Shown here in pieces: positions 1 to 8,280 of a DNA stretch of 15,637 nt; the stretch's first letter is position 1, and each line of letters begins with the position of its first letter. The notes beneath the pieces were generated by a model, which was given only the letters and a program-made list of their open reading frames with translations, had not been told where the DNA came from and made no database searches. This DNA is from UBA1737 sp045653225. GTDB lineage: Bacteria; Bacillota_I; Bacilli_A; ML615J-28; CAG-313. Location of the stretch: positions 1-15,637 of the forward strand of contig JAZOLP010000178.1 in assembly GCA_045653225.1 (NCBI GenBank), read 5' to 3'. The translations under genes and the position numbers were made by a program.

Positions 1-79
1 CTTCTTCTGACATATTTTCTAAATTATCAATTTCTATTTTTACAGGTTCTTTTTCTTTTTCATTGTTATTCTTATTCAT
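1..79 (-). CDS. 5' end of an unidentified gene (partial)
   Basis: The reading frame starts at an ATG (79-77) and stays open to the window edge, giving 26 residues that begin MNKNNNEKEKEPVKIEIDN. A GGAG Shine-Dalgarno sits about 7 nt upstream, and a well-formed promoter (-35 TTGCAT at 159-154, 17-nt spacer, extended -10 at 136-131) points the same way, so this is a real gene start. The visible N-terminus is charged, mostly Lys/Glu/Asn, with no signal peptide or membrane segment. Acidic disordered N-termini like this occur in GrpE and many other cytoplasmic proteins, so no function can be assigned. It is divergent from uvrA. Confidence 0.7.
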   Translation of the reverse strand, partial: MNKNNNEKEKEPVKIEIDNLENMSEE

Positions 80-97
80 ATTTACTCCAAGTATAAA

Positions 98-120
98 AAA
101 AGGCTTAATTTGGCCCTTTT
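98..120 (-). promoter_or_regulatory. Small hairpin in the leader of the partial minus-strand gene
   Basis: On the minus strand AAAAGGG (120-114) can pair with the segment ending in CCTTTT (103-98). The stem is about 7 bp with one bulged G and an 8-nt loop, and it runs into a T tract that ends at 95. It lies between the predicted transcription start (about 124) and the Shine-Dalgarno of the gene starting at 79. It could be a 5' stabilising stem or a weak attenuator. The stem is short and AT-rich, so chance is also possible. Confidence 0.3.
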
Positions 121-130
121 ACTTATATAT

Positions 131-159
131 ATTATACCAATTTTTAAGATAATATGCAA
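131..159 (-). promoter_or_regulatory. Promoter of the partial minus-strand gene
   Basis: Reading the minus strand: TTGCAT (159-154), a 17-nt spacer, then TGGTATAAT with the hexamer TATAAT at 136-131. This is a sigma-A type promoter with an extended -10. The predicted start is near 124, giving a leader of about 45 nt. The -35 hexamer lies inside the palindrome at 155-169. Confidence 0.7.
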
Positions 160-169
160 TGCCATTGCA
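155..169. promoter_or_regulatory. 15-bp palindrome over the -35 box, candidate operator
   Basis: TGCAATG (155-161) and CATTGCA (163-169) are exact reverse complements around a single central base. Surrounding DNA is almost pure A/T, so this mixed-composition palindrome stands out. It overlaps the -35 of the minus-strand promoter and lies upstream of the uvrA promoter. Position and symmetry suggest a dimeric repressor site for the minus-strand gene. It does not match the Gram-positive SOS box (GAAC-N4-GTTC) or CIRCE. Confidence 0.4.
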
Positions 170-213
170 ACAAAATATGATACACGCGATTAAGTTGTTA
201 AATTAAAAATAAT

Positions 214-269
214 ATATTTTTTATATTAAAAATTACATATTTTTTATGCAACAAAATTATAAAAAATAT
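214..269. repeat. Three phased A/T-tract repeats upstream of uvrA
   Basis: The 11-mer ATATTTTTTAT occurs exactly at 214-224 and 237-247, and its exact reverse complement ATAAAAAATAT at 259-269. Start-to-start spacing is 23 and 22 bp, about two helical turns. A separate 11-bp direct repeat, TGCAACAAAAT, lies at 166-176 and 247-257. Phased A-tracts can bend DNA or act as an UP element for the uvrA promoter. Low sequence complexity makes some of this expected by chance. Confidence 0.4.
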
Positions 270-276
270 ATATATG

Positions 277-300
277 TGTTATAATATAAGATAAGGAGGT
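277..300 (+). promoter_or_regulatory. uvrA promoter and Shine-Dalgarno
   Basis: An extended -10, TGTTATAAT, lies at 277-285. Any -35 is weak (TTATAA at 257-262, 17-nt spacer), so the promoter probably depends on the TG extension. Transcription would begin near 292, so the AAGGAGGT Shine-Dalgarno (293-300) sits at the very 5' end of the message, 7 nt before the ATG at 308. No LexA/DinR box (GAAC-N4-GTTC) is visible. Confidence 0.7.
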
Positions 301-307
301 TGAATAT

Positions 308-3133
308 ATGAATAATGAGTATATCGTTATTAAGGGTGCAAGAGAAAACAACCTTAAAAATATAAACCTAAAAGTACCACGTAATAAACTAGTAGTAATG
401 ACCGGGGTATCTGGTAGCGGAAAAACAAGTTTAGCATTTGATACAATATATGCAGAAGGTCAACGTAGATATGTTGAAAGTTTATCTGCATATGCTAGAA
501 TGTTTTTAGATAACGTAGACAAACCAGATGTTGATTTAATTGAAGGCTTATCACCTGCGATTTCAATTGATCAAAAGACAACAAGTAAAAACCCAAGATC
601 AACAGTTGGTACTGTAACTGAAATATATGATTACTTAAGACTTTTATACGCAAGAGTAGGAACTCCTGTATGTCCAAATCATGGTATTGAAATATCAAGT
701 CAAACAATTGAAGAGATGACTAATAAAATATTTACTTACCCTGAAGAATCAAAAGTAATTATTCTATCTCCTATTGCAGAAAATAGAAAAGGAACTTTTG
801 AAAAAACATTAGAACTACTTCGTAAAGATGGTTATTCAAAAGTTATCATTGATGATGAGCAATATGAACTAGATGAAGAAATCAGTCTAGATAAAAACAA
901 AAAACATAATATTTTAGTTGTAGTTGATAGAATTAAAATTAGAGAAGAATCACGTTCTAGAATCTATGAATCATTAGAAGCTGCATGTAGTTTATCTGAA
1001 GGTAAAATATATGTAGATATTGAGGATGAAAGACTATTATTTAGTGAACATTATTCATGTCCTCATTGTGGATTTACAGTTGGAAAACTTGAACCATCAA
1101 TGTTTTCATTTAACTCTCCTCTTGGTGCATGTCCAACCTGTCATGGACTAGGTGTAGTATTTAAACTAGATTTAAGAGAACTTATAGTTGATGAAAACTT
1201 ATCTATTGCAGATGGTGCAATAAGATATTTAAAAAACATTGTATTTACAGAAAACATTGAGTGGCAAACATACAAAAAGCTATTTGAATTTTATAACATT
1301 GATGTATTTAAACCATATAAAGATTTAACAGATTTACAAAAAGAAGTAATATTATATGGTTCTAAAGAACCAATTCACTATGAAATTCATTCAACTGGTG
1401 GAATCACAATGCGAAAAAACAAAGTGATAGAGGGATTAGCAGATTTAATTAAAAGAAGATATTATGAAACTTCTTCTTCATTCCAAAAAGAATACTATGG
1501 ATCTTATATGAAAGAAATCACTTGTGATGCATGTTGTGGTAGTAGACTTTCAGAAACTATTTTAAGTGTTAAAATAGGTGGAAAAAATATTCATGAATTT
1601 ACCGAAATGAGTATTTTAGAAGCAATTGATTTTGTAAATAATTTAACACTTACTCCGATGCAGGAAAAAATAGGTAAACTTGTATTAAAAGAAATCAAAG
1701 TAAGACTAAACTTCTTAAAGAATGTTGGTTTAGATTATTTAACATTATCAAGAAAAGCAGGTACATTATCAGGTGGTGAAGCACAACGTATACGACTTGC
1801 AACGCAAATTGGTTCACATCTAACAGGTGTATTATATGTTCTTGATGAACCAAGTATTGGTTTACATGAAAGTGACAATCAAAAACTAATTCAAACATTA
1901 AAATCTATGCGAGATCTTGGTAATACTTTAATCATTGTAGAACACGATGAAGAAATCATGCGTGAATGCGATCATATTGTTGATATAGGGCCTTATGCTG
2001 GAGTTCATGGTGGGTTAGTTATGGCTGAAGGTACACCTGAAGAAGTAGCAAATACTCAAGGTTCAATTACAGGTGATTATCTATCAGGTAGGAGAAAAAT
2101 AGAAGTACCTAAAAATAGACGTCCAGGTAATGGAAAATCTATTATAATCAAGAATGCACATGAAAACAACTTAAAAAATATTGATGTAGAATTTCCACTT
2201 AACAAACTAATAGTAGTAACAGGTGTATCAGGTAGTGGCAAATCTACACTTGTAAATGATATTTTATATTCTTCGTTAACTAAGAAAATATACAAATCAA
2301 ATGTCGAAGTTGGAGCTCATGATTCAATTGAAGGAATCGAGTCTATAGATAAAGTTGTAAATATCGACCAATCACCAATTGGCAGAACACCACGAAGTAA
2401 TCCTGCAACTTATACAGGGGTATTTGATGCGATAAGAGATTTATTCGCAGAAACTAAAGAAGCAAAACTAAGAGGTTATACTAAATCACGTTTTAGTTTC
2501 AATGTAAAAGGTGGTAGATGTGAAACATGTGGTGGAGATGGTTTAATTAGAATTGCAATGAACTTTTTACCAGACGTATATGTACCATGTGAAGCATGTC
2601 GAGGAAAACGTTATAATAGAGAAACTCTAGAATGTAAATATAAAGATAAAACAATTGCAGATGTTTTAGATATGACAATTGAGGATGCATATAATTTCTT
2701 TGAAAATATTCCTACAATTTCACCTAAAATGAAAACTTTAGTTGATGTAGGACTTGGATATATGAAACTTGGTCAAAGTGCAACAACACTATCAGGTGGT
2801 GAAGCACAAAGAGTAAAACTAGCAAGTGAACTATATAAAAGAATTAATGGTAATACAATATATATCTTAGATGAACCTACAACAGGTCTTCATCAATACG
2901 ATATTGAAAGATTAATGATTATGATTAATAAAATCATTGAAGCAGGAGCTACTGCAATTATTATTGAACATAATCTAGATGTTATTAAACTTGCTGATCA
3001 CATTATTGACCTTGGTCCAAATGGCGGTATCTATGGAGGGGAAGTTGTTGCAACAGGTACTCCTGAAGAAGTAGCACTTATACCTGAATCGAAAACTGGT
3101 GAATTCTTAAAGAAAAAACTAAATATAAAATAA
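308..3133 (+). CDS. uvrA: UvrA, excinuclease ABC subunit A
   Basis: This is the damage-recognition ATPase of nucleotide excision repair. It dimerises, scans DNA and loads UvrB in the cytoplasm. At 941 aa it is full length for the family. Two ABC ATPase modules are seen. The first has Walker A GVSGSGKT (33-40), signature LSGGEAQ (487-493) and Walker B with DE at 513-514. The second has Walker A GVSGSGKST (639-647), signature LSGGEAQ (828-834) and DE at 855-856. The zinc modules are intact: C251/C254/C275/C278 inside the first ATPase and C738/C741/C761/C764 in the second, the latter being the CX2C-X19-CX2C DNA-binding zinc finger. The ATG follows a perfect Shine-Dalgarno. uvrA stands alone here rather than next to uvrB, and a terminator directly follows its stop. 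Confidence 0.98.
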   Translation: MNNEYIVIKGARENNLKNINLKVPRNKLVVMTGVSGSGKTSLAFDTIYAEGQRRYVESLSAYARMFLDNVDKPDVDLIEGLSPAISIDQKTTSKNPRSTVGTVTEIYDYLRLLYARVGTPVCPNHGIEISSQTIEEMTNKIFTYPEESKVIILSPIAENRKGTFEKTLELLRKDGYSKVIIDDEQYELDEEISLDKNKKHNILVVVDRIKIREESRSRIYESLEAACSLSEGKIYVDIEDERLLFSEHYSCPHCGFTVGKLEPSMFSFNSPLGACPTCHGLGVVFKLDLRELIVDENLSIADGAIRYLKNIVFTENIEWQTYKKLFEFYNIDVFKPYKDLTDLQKEVILYGSKEPIHYEIHSTGGITMRKNKVIEGLADLIKRRYYETSSSFQKEYYGSYMKEITCDACCGSRLSETILSVKIGGKNIHEFTEMSILEAIDFVNNLTLTPMQEKIGKLVLKEIKVRLNFLKNVGLDYLTLSRKAGTLSGGEAQRIRLATQIGSHLTGVLYVLDEPSIGLHESDNQKLIQTLKSMRDLGNTLIIVEHDEEIMRECDHIVDIGPYAGVHGGLVMAEGTPEEVANTQGSITGDYLSGRRKIEVPKNRRPGNGKSIIIKNAHENNLKNIDVEFPLNKLIVVTGVSGSGKSTLVNDILYSSLTKKIYKSNVEVGAHDSIEGIESIDKVVNIDQSPIGRTPRSNPATYTGVFDAIRDLFAETKEAKLRGYTKSRFSFNVKGGRCETCGGDGLIRIAMNFLPDVYVPCEACRGKRYNRETLECKYKDKTIADVLDMTIEDAYNFFENIPTISPKMKTLVDVGLGYMKLGQSATTLSGGEAQRVKLASELYKRINGNTIYILDEPTTGLHQYDIERLMIMINKIIEAGATAIIIEHNLDVIKLADHIIDLGPNGGIYGGEVVATGTPEEVALIPESKTGEFLKKKLNIK

Positions 3134-3163
3134 AAGAAACGATTTAATAAATCGTTTCTTTTT
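3133..3163. terminator. Bidirectional terminator between uvrA and the fruK-like gene
   Basis: AAAGAAACGATTT (3133-3145) pairs perfectly with AAATCGTTTCTTT (3149-3161) over 13 bp around a 3-nt loop. The plus strand continues with a T-rich run; on the minus strand the exit is TTTTATTTTA. The stem touches the stop codons of both convergent genes (3131-3133 and 3162-3164), so one hairpin terminates uvrA and the gene facing it. Confidence 0.9.
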
Positions 3164-4064
3164 ATTTTATCATTTTTAATTTATTCTCAATTTCATATTT
3201 TGTTCCAAGATGAATAGACTCAACAGTTGCTGTAGCACAAGCCAATCCAAGTTTCAAACACTCATCAATGTCTTTATTTGTGCTATGTCCCGCAACAAAT
3301 CCAGCTATTAAAGAATCCCCTGCCCCAACAGTACTAATAACTTCAACATTAATACTATTTAAATATTTCTTTTCCAAACTGCTAGATATATATAAAAGGC
3401 CTTTTTCACCAAGCGAAACTATGACATTTTTAGCACCTAATTTAATTAATTTACAACCTTCATTATATATATCATCAAGAGATTTTAATTTTTTATTTGA
3501 AAGTTGTTCTAACTCTTCTTTATTTGGTTTTATTAATAATGGTTTATACTTTAATGTATTTAATAATAATTCTTTTTCGGCATCTACTATTATATTTACA
3601 TTATTATAATCAATTTGCGATATTATATATTCATAAATATCTCTTCTTACACCATTAGGAATCGAACCAGATATTACTAAATAATCATTTTTAGTAAGTT
3701 TATTTAAATATTCAATAATAGATTTTATATGGATATCACTAATAAATAAACCATTAGTATTAATTGCAGTTTCTTCATCTGCTTGAATCTTTACATTAAT
3801 TCTATTTCTACCATTTACTTCAATGTTATGAAAATTGAACTTTTGATATTCTAAATCTTCAATGATTTTATCTTTTGTAAAACCAGCTGTCAAAATTACA
3901 GGAATAGATTCAATGTCTAATTCTTTTAATACTTTAGAAACGTTAATACCTTTACCACCAATTCTGATATATTCAGTTTGACTTCTATTAATTTTACCTT
4001 TTTTGAGTTCGTTTAAAATAATATAATAATCAATTGATGGAGACAGTGTTAGTGTATAAATCAT
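3162..4064 (-). CDS. fruK: 1-phosphofructokinase-like PfkB-family sugar kinase
   Basis: This is a ribokinase/PfkB-family kinase of the FruK/LacC branch, which phosphorylates fructose-1-phosphate (FruK) or tagatose-6-phosphate (LacC) with ATP. It has 300 aa from the ATG at 4064. Visible motifs are the N-terminal MIYTLTLSPSIDY, GGKGIN (36-41), RINVKI, KPNKEE and the C-terminal TVGAGDS (245-251), whose D250 is the expected catalytic base. A GTG at 4073 would add three residues, but it lies within the Shine-Dalgarno (AAGAGGTG), which sits 6 nt before the ATG; the ATG is preferred. The first motif reads SPSIDY where the family usually has NPAID or NPSID, so an Asn near the sugar site is replaced by Ser. 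No PTS genes adjoin it, so the exact substrate is uncertain. It has its own promoter and shares a terminator with uvrA. Confidence 0.85.
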   Translation of the reverse strand: MIYTLTLSPSIDYYIILNELKKGKINRSQTEYIRIGGKGINVSKVLKELDIESIPVILTAGFTKDKIIEDLEYQKFNFHNIEVNGRNRINVKIQADEETAINTNGLFISDIHIKSIIEYLNKLTKNDYLVISGSIPNGVRRDIYEYIISQIDYNNVNIIVDAEKELLLNTLKYKPLLIKPNKEELEQLSNKKLKSLDDIYNEGCKLIKLGAKNVIVSLGEKGLLYISSSLEKKYLNSINVEVISTVGAGDSLIAGFVAGHSTNKDIDECLKLGLACATATVESIHLGTKYEIENKLKMIK

Positions 4065-4070
4065 ATATTT

Positions 4071-4113
4071 CACCTCTTAATATTATTATAACATATTACA
4101 AAATTTATTTTAA
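4071..4113 (-). promoter_or_regulatory. Promoter and Shine-Dalgarno of the fruK-like gene
   Basis: On the minus strand: TTAAAA (4113-4108), a 17-nt spacer, extended -10 TGTTATAAT (hexamer 4090-4085), then AAGAGGTG as Shine-Dalgarno. The predicted start near 4078 leaves a leader of about 14 nt. The ligA terminator lies immediately upstream, so this gene is expressed independently of the long operon. Confidence 0.65.
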
Positions 4114-4144
4114 TAAAATTTATAAAAAATATCTTAATGATAAT

Positions 4145-4168
4145 AAAAGACGTACCTTTTGGTACGTC
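4145..4168 (-). terminator. Intrinsic terminator of the groES-ligA operon
   Basis: On the minus strand GACGTACC (4168-4161), loop AAAA, GGTACGTC (4156-4149), followed by TTTT and further A/T. The perfect 8-bp stem is half G/C in a very AT-rich background and lies 9 nt past the ligA stop codon. No comparable hairpin was seen inside the operon, so this is the likely end of the seven-gene transcript. Confidence 0.92.
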
Positions 4169-4176
4169 CATTAATT

Positions 4177-6174
4177 TTATAAATATTCTTTAATCATTTC
4201 TAAGAAATCATCTTCATTATATACTGGAATACCAAGTTCTTGTGCTTTAGCAAGTTTTGATCCAGCCCCTGGTCCTGCAACTACAAATGATGTTTTCTTT
4301 GATACACTAGATGCTGCTTTACCACCTAGTTTTTCAATTATTGCGTTACCTTCATCACGAGATAGTTTTTCTAAGGATCCTGTTAAGACAATTGTTTTTC
4401 CTAAAAATAAATCATAAGTTATTTCATTATATTCAGTTGGTTCAACACCTTGTTCTAATAGTTTAATTATTAAATCTCTATTTTTTTGTTGGTTAAAATA
4501 ATCTACAATACTATTTGCCATTACTTCACCGATGTCAGGAATAGATATTAATTCTTCATATGTTGCATTGCAAATACCTTTTAATGTTTTAAAAGTTTTT
4601 GCAAGACTCTTTGATGCTTTAGCACCAACAAATCTAATTCCAAGACCAAAAATGAATCTATCTAAATCTTGTGTTTTTGATTTATTGATTGCGTTAAATA
4701 GATTAGATACTTTCTTATCTCCAAATCTATCAAGAAGTAATATTTCTTGTTTGTAATTTTCAAGTAAATATATATCTGCAATATCTTTTAAATAACCAAG
4801 ATTATATAAAAGTTCTATTTGTTTTTCTCCAAGTCCTTCAATATCCATTGCAACACGTGAGGCAAAGTGGATTATTCCTTCTAGAATTCTACCACCACAA
4901 TCTGGATTTTTACAGTAATGTTCTGCTTCATCAATCCCTTTAATTAGTCTACTTCCGCATACAGGACAGCATTCTATCATTCTAAAAGGAGGAAGTTGTT
5001 CACTTCTTCTTGATAAATCTACATCAACTACTTCCGGAATAATTTCTCCAGCTTTTCTAACTCTTACCATATCACCGATTCTAATATCACGGGATGTAAT
5101 AAAGTCTTCATTGTTTAAGGTTGCACGCGCAACAGTAGTTCCTGCAATTAAAATTGGATCAAGAACTGCGTTAGGGGTAATAATACCAGTTCTACCAACT
5201 GTATAGATAATATCTTTTAATTTAGTTGTTACTATTTCAGCAGGGAATTTATATGCAGCGGCCCATTTAGGTACCTTTACTGTATAACCAATTTCATCAT
5301 ATAAATCAAATTCATTAACCTTGATTACTATTCCATCTATAGCGTAATCAAGGCTTTTTCTTTTAGTATCGTATTCGTTTATAAATTCTATTACTTCTTT
5401 GATATTTTTGCAATGACGATAATTTGGATTAACATTAAAACCAAGTTTTTTTAGATAATCTAAAACTTCTACTTGTGAACGTATTCCATATTTCTCAGGA
5501 TTAACTAGTGTATATGCAAATTGGTCTAAGCGTCTTTCTTTAGTAACACTTGGATCAAGTTGTCTTAAACTTCCACCAGCTGCATTTCTTACGTTTGCAA
5601 GTAAAGTCTCACCATGTTCTTTACGGATACTATTTAAATATTCTAAAACAGACTTTTTCATAAATACTTCACCACGTACTTCAAGTGAAATATGTTCATT
5701 TAATACTTTAGGAAGTGAAGAAATTGTAAGAACATTTTTTGTAATGTTTTCTCCTACTGTTCCGTTTCCTCTTGTTGCACCTAATGAAAGTAATCCATCA
5801 TTGTAATGAATACTAGATGCGATACCATCAATTTTTAACTCACAAGTATATGTGTATTGATTTGTTATTTTTCTAATTCTTTCATCAAATTCATAAAGTT
5901 CATCAAAACTAAATACATCTTGAAGACTCATCATTGGAACTTCATGAGTTATTTCTTCTAAATCTGTTTTTAAGTAATCACCGACTTTTAATGTGGGAGT
6001 ATTAGGTAAAATATCATTAGGGTATTTATTTTCAAGACTTTTTAATTCTCTTGTTAAACTATCATATTCAACATCATCAACTGTAGGATTATCTAAAACA
6101 TAATATTCATAATTATATTGATTTAATAATTTAACAAGTTGTTCCATTCTTTTAATGTCTTGTTCTCTTGACAT
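4177..6174 (-). CDS. ligA: LigA, NAD+-dependent DNA ligase
   Basis: LigA seals nicks in DNA using NAD+ during replication and repair. It is 665 aa, full length. Order of parts: Ia domain (about 1-70), adenylation domain with catalytic K114 in KIDG (114-117), RGEVFM (167-172) and DGIVIKV (280-286), OB fold (about 315-395), a four-cysteine zinc finger (C403, C406, C421, C426), helix-hairpin-helix repeats (about 440-580) and a C-terminal BRCT domain (about 588-665). The family motif usually read as NPRNAAAGSLRQLD is NVRNAAGGSLRQLD here (194-207), a Pro-to-Val and an Ala-to-Gly change in a conserved loop. The ATG has an AAGGGG Shine-Dalgarno 7 nt upstream, in the 15-nt gap after pcrA. Following pcrA is the usual Firmicutes arrangement. 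It is the last gene of the operon. Confidence 0.97.
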   Translation of the reverse strand: MSREQDIKRMEQLVKLLNQYNYEYYVLDNPTVDDVEYDSLTRELKSLENKYPNDILPNTPTLKVGDYLKTDLEEITHEVPMMSLQDVFSFDELYEFDERIRKITNQYTYTCELKIDGIASSIHYNDGLLSLGATRGNGTVGENITKNVLTISSLPKVLNEHISLEVRGEVFMKKSVLEYLNSIRKEHGETLLANVRNAAGGSLRQLDPSVTKERRLDQFAYTLVNPEKYGIRSQVEVLDYLKKLGFNVNPNYRHCKNIKEVIEFINEYDTKRKSLDYAIDGIVIKVNEFDLYDEIGYTVKVPKWAAAYKFPAEIVTTKLKDIIYTVGRTGIITPNAVLDPILIAGTTVARATLNNEDFITSRDIRIGDMVRVRKAGEIIPEVVDVDLSRRSEQLPPFRMIECCPVCGSRLIKGIDEAEHYCKNPDCGGRILEGIIHFASRVAMDIEGLGEKQIELLYNLGYLKDIADIYLLENYKQEILLLDRFGDKKVSNLFNAINKSKTQDLDRFIFGLGIRFVGAKASKSLAKTFKTLKGICNATYEELISIPDIGEVMANSIVDYFNQQKNRDLIIKLLEQGVEPTEYNEITYDLFLGKTIVLTGSLEKLSRDEGNAIIEKLGGKAASSVSKKTSFVVAGPGAGSKLAKAQELGIPVYNEDDFLEMIKEYL

Positions 6175-6189
6175 AAATTTACCCCTTTC

Positions 6190-8277
6190 TTAATCTAATA
6201 CTTTAATATGTGGATAATCTCTTTTTATTTTCTTAATAGATTGGTCTTTATCAAAAATAATTTGAACAAACATTTCATCAAGAGAAACTATTTTTCCATA
6301 GCCAAAGTATTTATGATTTACTTTTGCTCCAACACGCATTTCACCGCCTGAGGTTGCTTCTTTTTCTTTTTGAAGTTCAACATTTTCTTTAACATCTTCT
6401 GCTGTTAAATATTCACTTAAGAATCTAGAAATTCTATTTCTAACTACACGACCATAAATTAATCTACTTTGTGCACAGCTTAAATAAATTTTTGATTTTG
6501 CGCGAGTAAACGCAACATATGCTACACGACGTTCTTCTTCAATTTCTACATCTTCTCTTACACTTGGGAAAATACCTTCTTCTAGTGCAACTACAAATAC
6601 AACTTCAAATTCTAAGCCTTTTACTGAGTGGATTGTTGATAAAGTAATTGCATCAGCTCTTGCATCATCTTCAAATGATTGATCTAACATAATATCATCA
6701 ATTCCAATTCTAACTTTATCTTTTTGAGATAAACCAACATCATTAATATTTTCATCAATATTATATAATACTGATTTAAACTCTTGAAGATTATCTACTC
6801 TATTTGTATTATTTAACATATCTTCTTCTTGAAGAATATCTAAATAACCAGTTTTTTCCACTAAATAATCAAAGAATTCAACAAGAGTTTTTTCTTCAAT
6901 TACTTTAATAAAGTCTTCAATCATTACTTTAAATTCTACTAATGCTGAATTTTTTGAAGATGGATTTTCAGTATAAATTATATCTATTGCATCAAATAAT
7001 GATACATTCTTTTCTTCCATTAGAGTTACTACTTTAGAAATTGTTTTATCTCCAATACCTTTAGGTTGTAGATTAATAATTCTTTTAAAGTGAGGTATTC
7101 TATTTGGATCACAAATAAATCTAAAATATGAAATAATATCTTTAACTTCTTTACGTTTTAGATAAGAAAAACCTCCATAAATATTATAAGGCATTCTTTC
7201 TTCTAAGAAAGCAACTTCAAAGTTTCTTGAGATTGCACTATTACGATAAAGTACTGCAATATCAGAATATTTATATCCATCATGTCTCACTAGATGAGCT
7301 ATCTCATTAACAACATATCTTACTTCTGCTTCATAATAATATGCTTCTTGTACAATAACATCGTTAATAGAACCTTCTACATCACTGTATAATTGTTTTG
7401 GTTCTCTTAATTGATTGTTTTTAATAACTGCATTAGCACCCTTTAAAATACTATTATGTGAACGATAATTTTTAAGAAGTTTTACTACTTTTGCTTCTGG
7501 AAAATCTTTTGTAAAATTTAACATATTGTCAATAGTAGCACCTCTAAAACTGTAGATACTTTGGTCATCATCACCAACAACGAATAAATTTCTTCTTTCG
7601 GCTGCAAGCATTTTAATAATGTTAAATTGTACTTTATTTGTGTCTTGGAATTCATCAACTAAAATATAGTGATACATTCCTTGATAATATTTTAATACAT
7701 CTGAACTTTCTTTAAATAATTGTTCTGTTTTTAAAAGTAGATCATCAAAATCTAATAAATTATTTTTCTTTAAATGTTCTTCATATTCTTTATAAATTGG
7801 GCTAATCATGCTGTTTAATTTGTTAACACCATTTTTATAATCACCAATCATTTTAGCTGCTAATTTAGTAGAGAATGTTTTTTTATCTACTTCATATTTT
7901 TTAAATATATCAGTTAATATTTTTTGTACATCTTCATCATCAATAATTTCAAAATTTCTTTCAAATCCAATTTTATCAATAAATCTTCTTAAGATTTTTA
8001 CACATAATGAATGAATTGTTGAAATATTAAGAAATCTTGCTTGATCATCTAAAATAGATATTAAACGCTCTTTCATTTCATTTGTTGCTTTTTTAGTAAA
8101 AGTAATAGCTAAAATGTTATAGGGTTTAATATTCTTCTCTGCTACCATATATGCAATACGAGCTGTTAGAGTTTTTGTTTTACCTGTTCCAGCACCAGCA
8201 AATACCATTACTGGTCCTTCAATTGTTTCTACAGCAAGTAATTGTTCTTTATTTAAAACATCTAAAATTGAAGCCAT
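6190..8277 (-). CDS. pcrA: PcrA/UvrD-type superfamily 1 DNA helicase
   Basis: This ATP-dependent 3'-5' helicase acts in excision repair, plasmid rolling-circle replication and clearing RecA or RNA polymerase from DNA. It is 695 aa, slightly shorter than the Bacillus enzyme. Motifs: Walker A AGAGTGKT (27-34), motif II VDEFQD (207-212), motif III GDDDQSIYSFRGA (235-247), motif V TIHSVKGLEF (548-557) and motif VI AYVAFTRAK (586-594). The last about 45 residues (VGAKVNHKYFGYGKIVSL...) form the Tudor-like tail that contacts RNA polymerase in PcrA. The start at 8277 matches the family N-terminus (xLLDxLNxEQ), but no Shine-Dalgarno is seen. Only 3 nt separate it from the glnS stop, so translation probably depends on ribosomes finishing glnS. 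ligA follows. Confidence 0.96.
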   Translation of the reverse strand: MASILDVLNKEQLLAVETIEGPVMVFAGAGTGKTKTLTARIAYMVAEKNIKPYNILAITFTKKATNEMKERLISILDDQARFLNISTIHSLCVKILRRFIDKIGFERNFEIIDDEDVQKILTDIFKKYEVDKKTFSTKLAAKMIGDYKNGVNKLNSMISPIYKEYEEHLKKNNLLDFDDLLLKTEQLFKESSDVLKYYQGMYHYILVDEFQDTNKVQFNIIKMLAAERRNLFVVGDDDQSIYSFRGATIDNMLNFTKDFPEAKVVKLLKNYRSHNSILKGANAVIKNNQLREPKQLYSDVEGSINDVIVQEAYYYEAEVRYVVNEIAHLVRHDGYKYSDIAVLYRNSAISRNFEVAFLEERMPYNIYGGFSYLKRKEVKDIISYFRFICDPNRIPHFKRIINLQPKGIGDKTISKVVTLMEEKNVSLFDAIDIIYTENPSSKNSALVEFKVMIEDFIKVIEEKTLVEFFDYLVEKTGYLDILQEEDMLNNTNRVDNLQEFKSVLYNIDENINDVGLSQKDKVRIGIDDIMLDQSFEDDARADAITLSTIHSVKGLEFEVVFVVALEEGIFPSVREDVEIEEERRVAYVAFTRAKSKIYLSCAQSRLIYGRVVRNRISRFLSEYLTAEDVKENVELQKEKEATSGGEMRVGAKVNHKYFGYGKIVSLDEMFVQIIFDKDQSIKKIKRDYPHIKVLD

Positions 8278-8280
8278 AGA

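Noticed and set aside
80..307. LexA/DinR SOS box for uvrA
   Set aside because: No GAAC-N4-GTTC or close variant is present in the intergenic region.
3268..3609. 113-aa plus-strand frame opposite the fruK-like gene, and other 60-75 aa frames opposite larger genes
   Set aside because: They mirror well-supported genes on the other strand, lack Shine-Dalgarno sites and show no protein-family signal.
4065..4073. GTG at 4073 as start of the fruK-like gene
   Set aside because: The GTG is the end of the Shine-Dalgarno AAGAGGTG; the ATG at 4064 follows it by 6 nt and gives the family-typical N-terminus.
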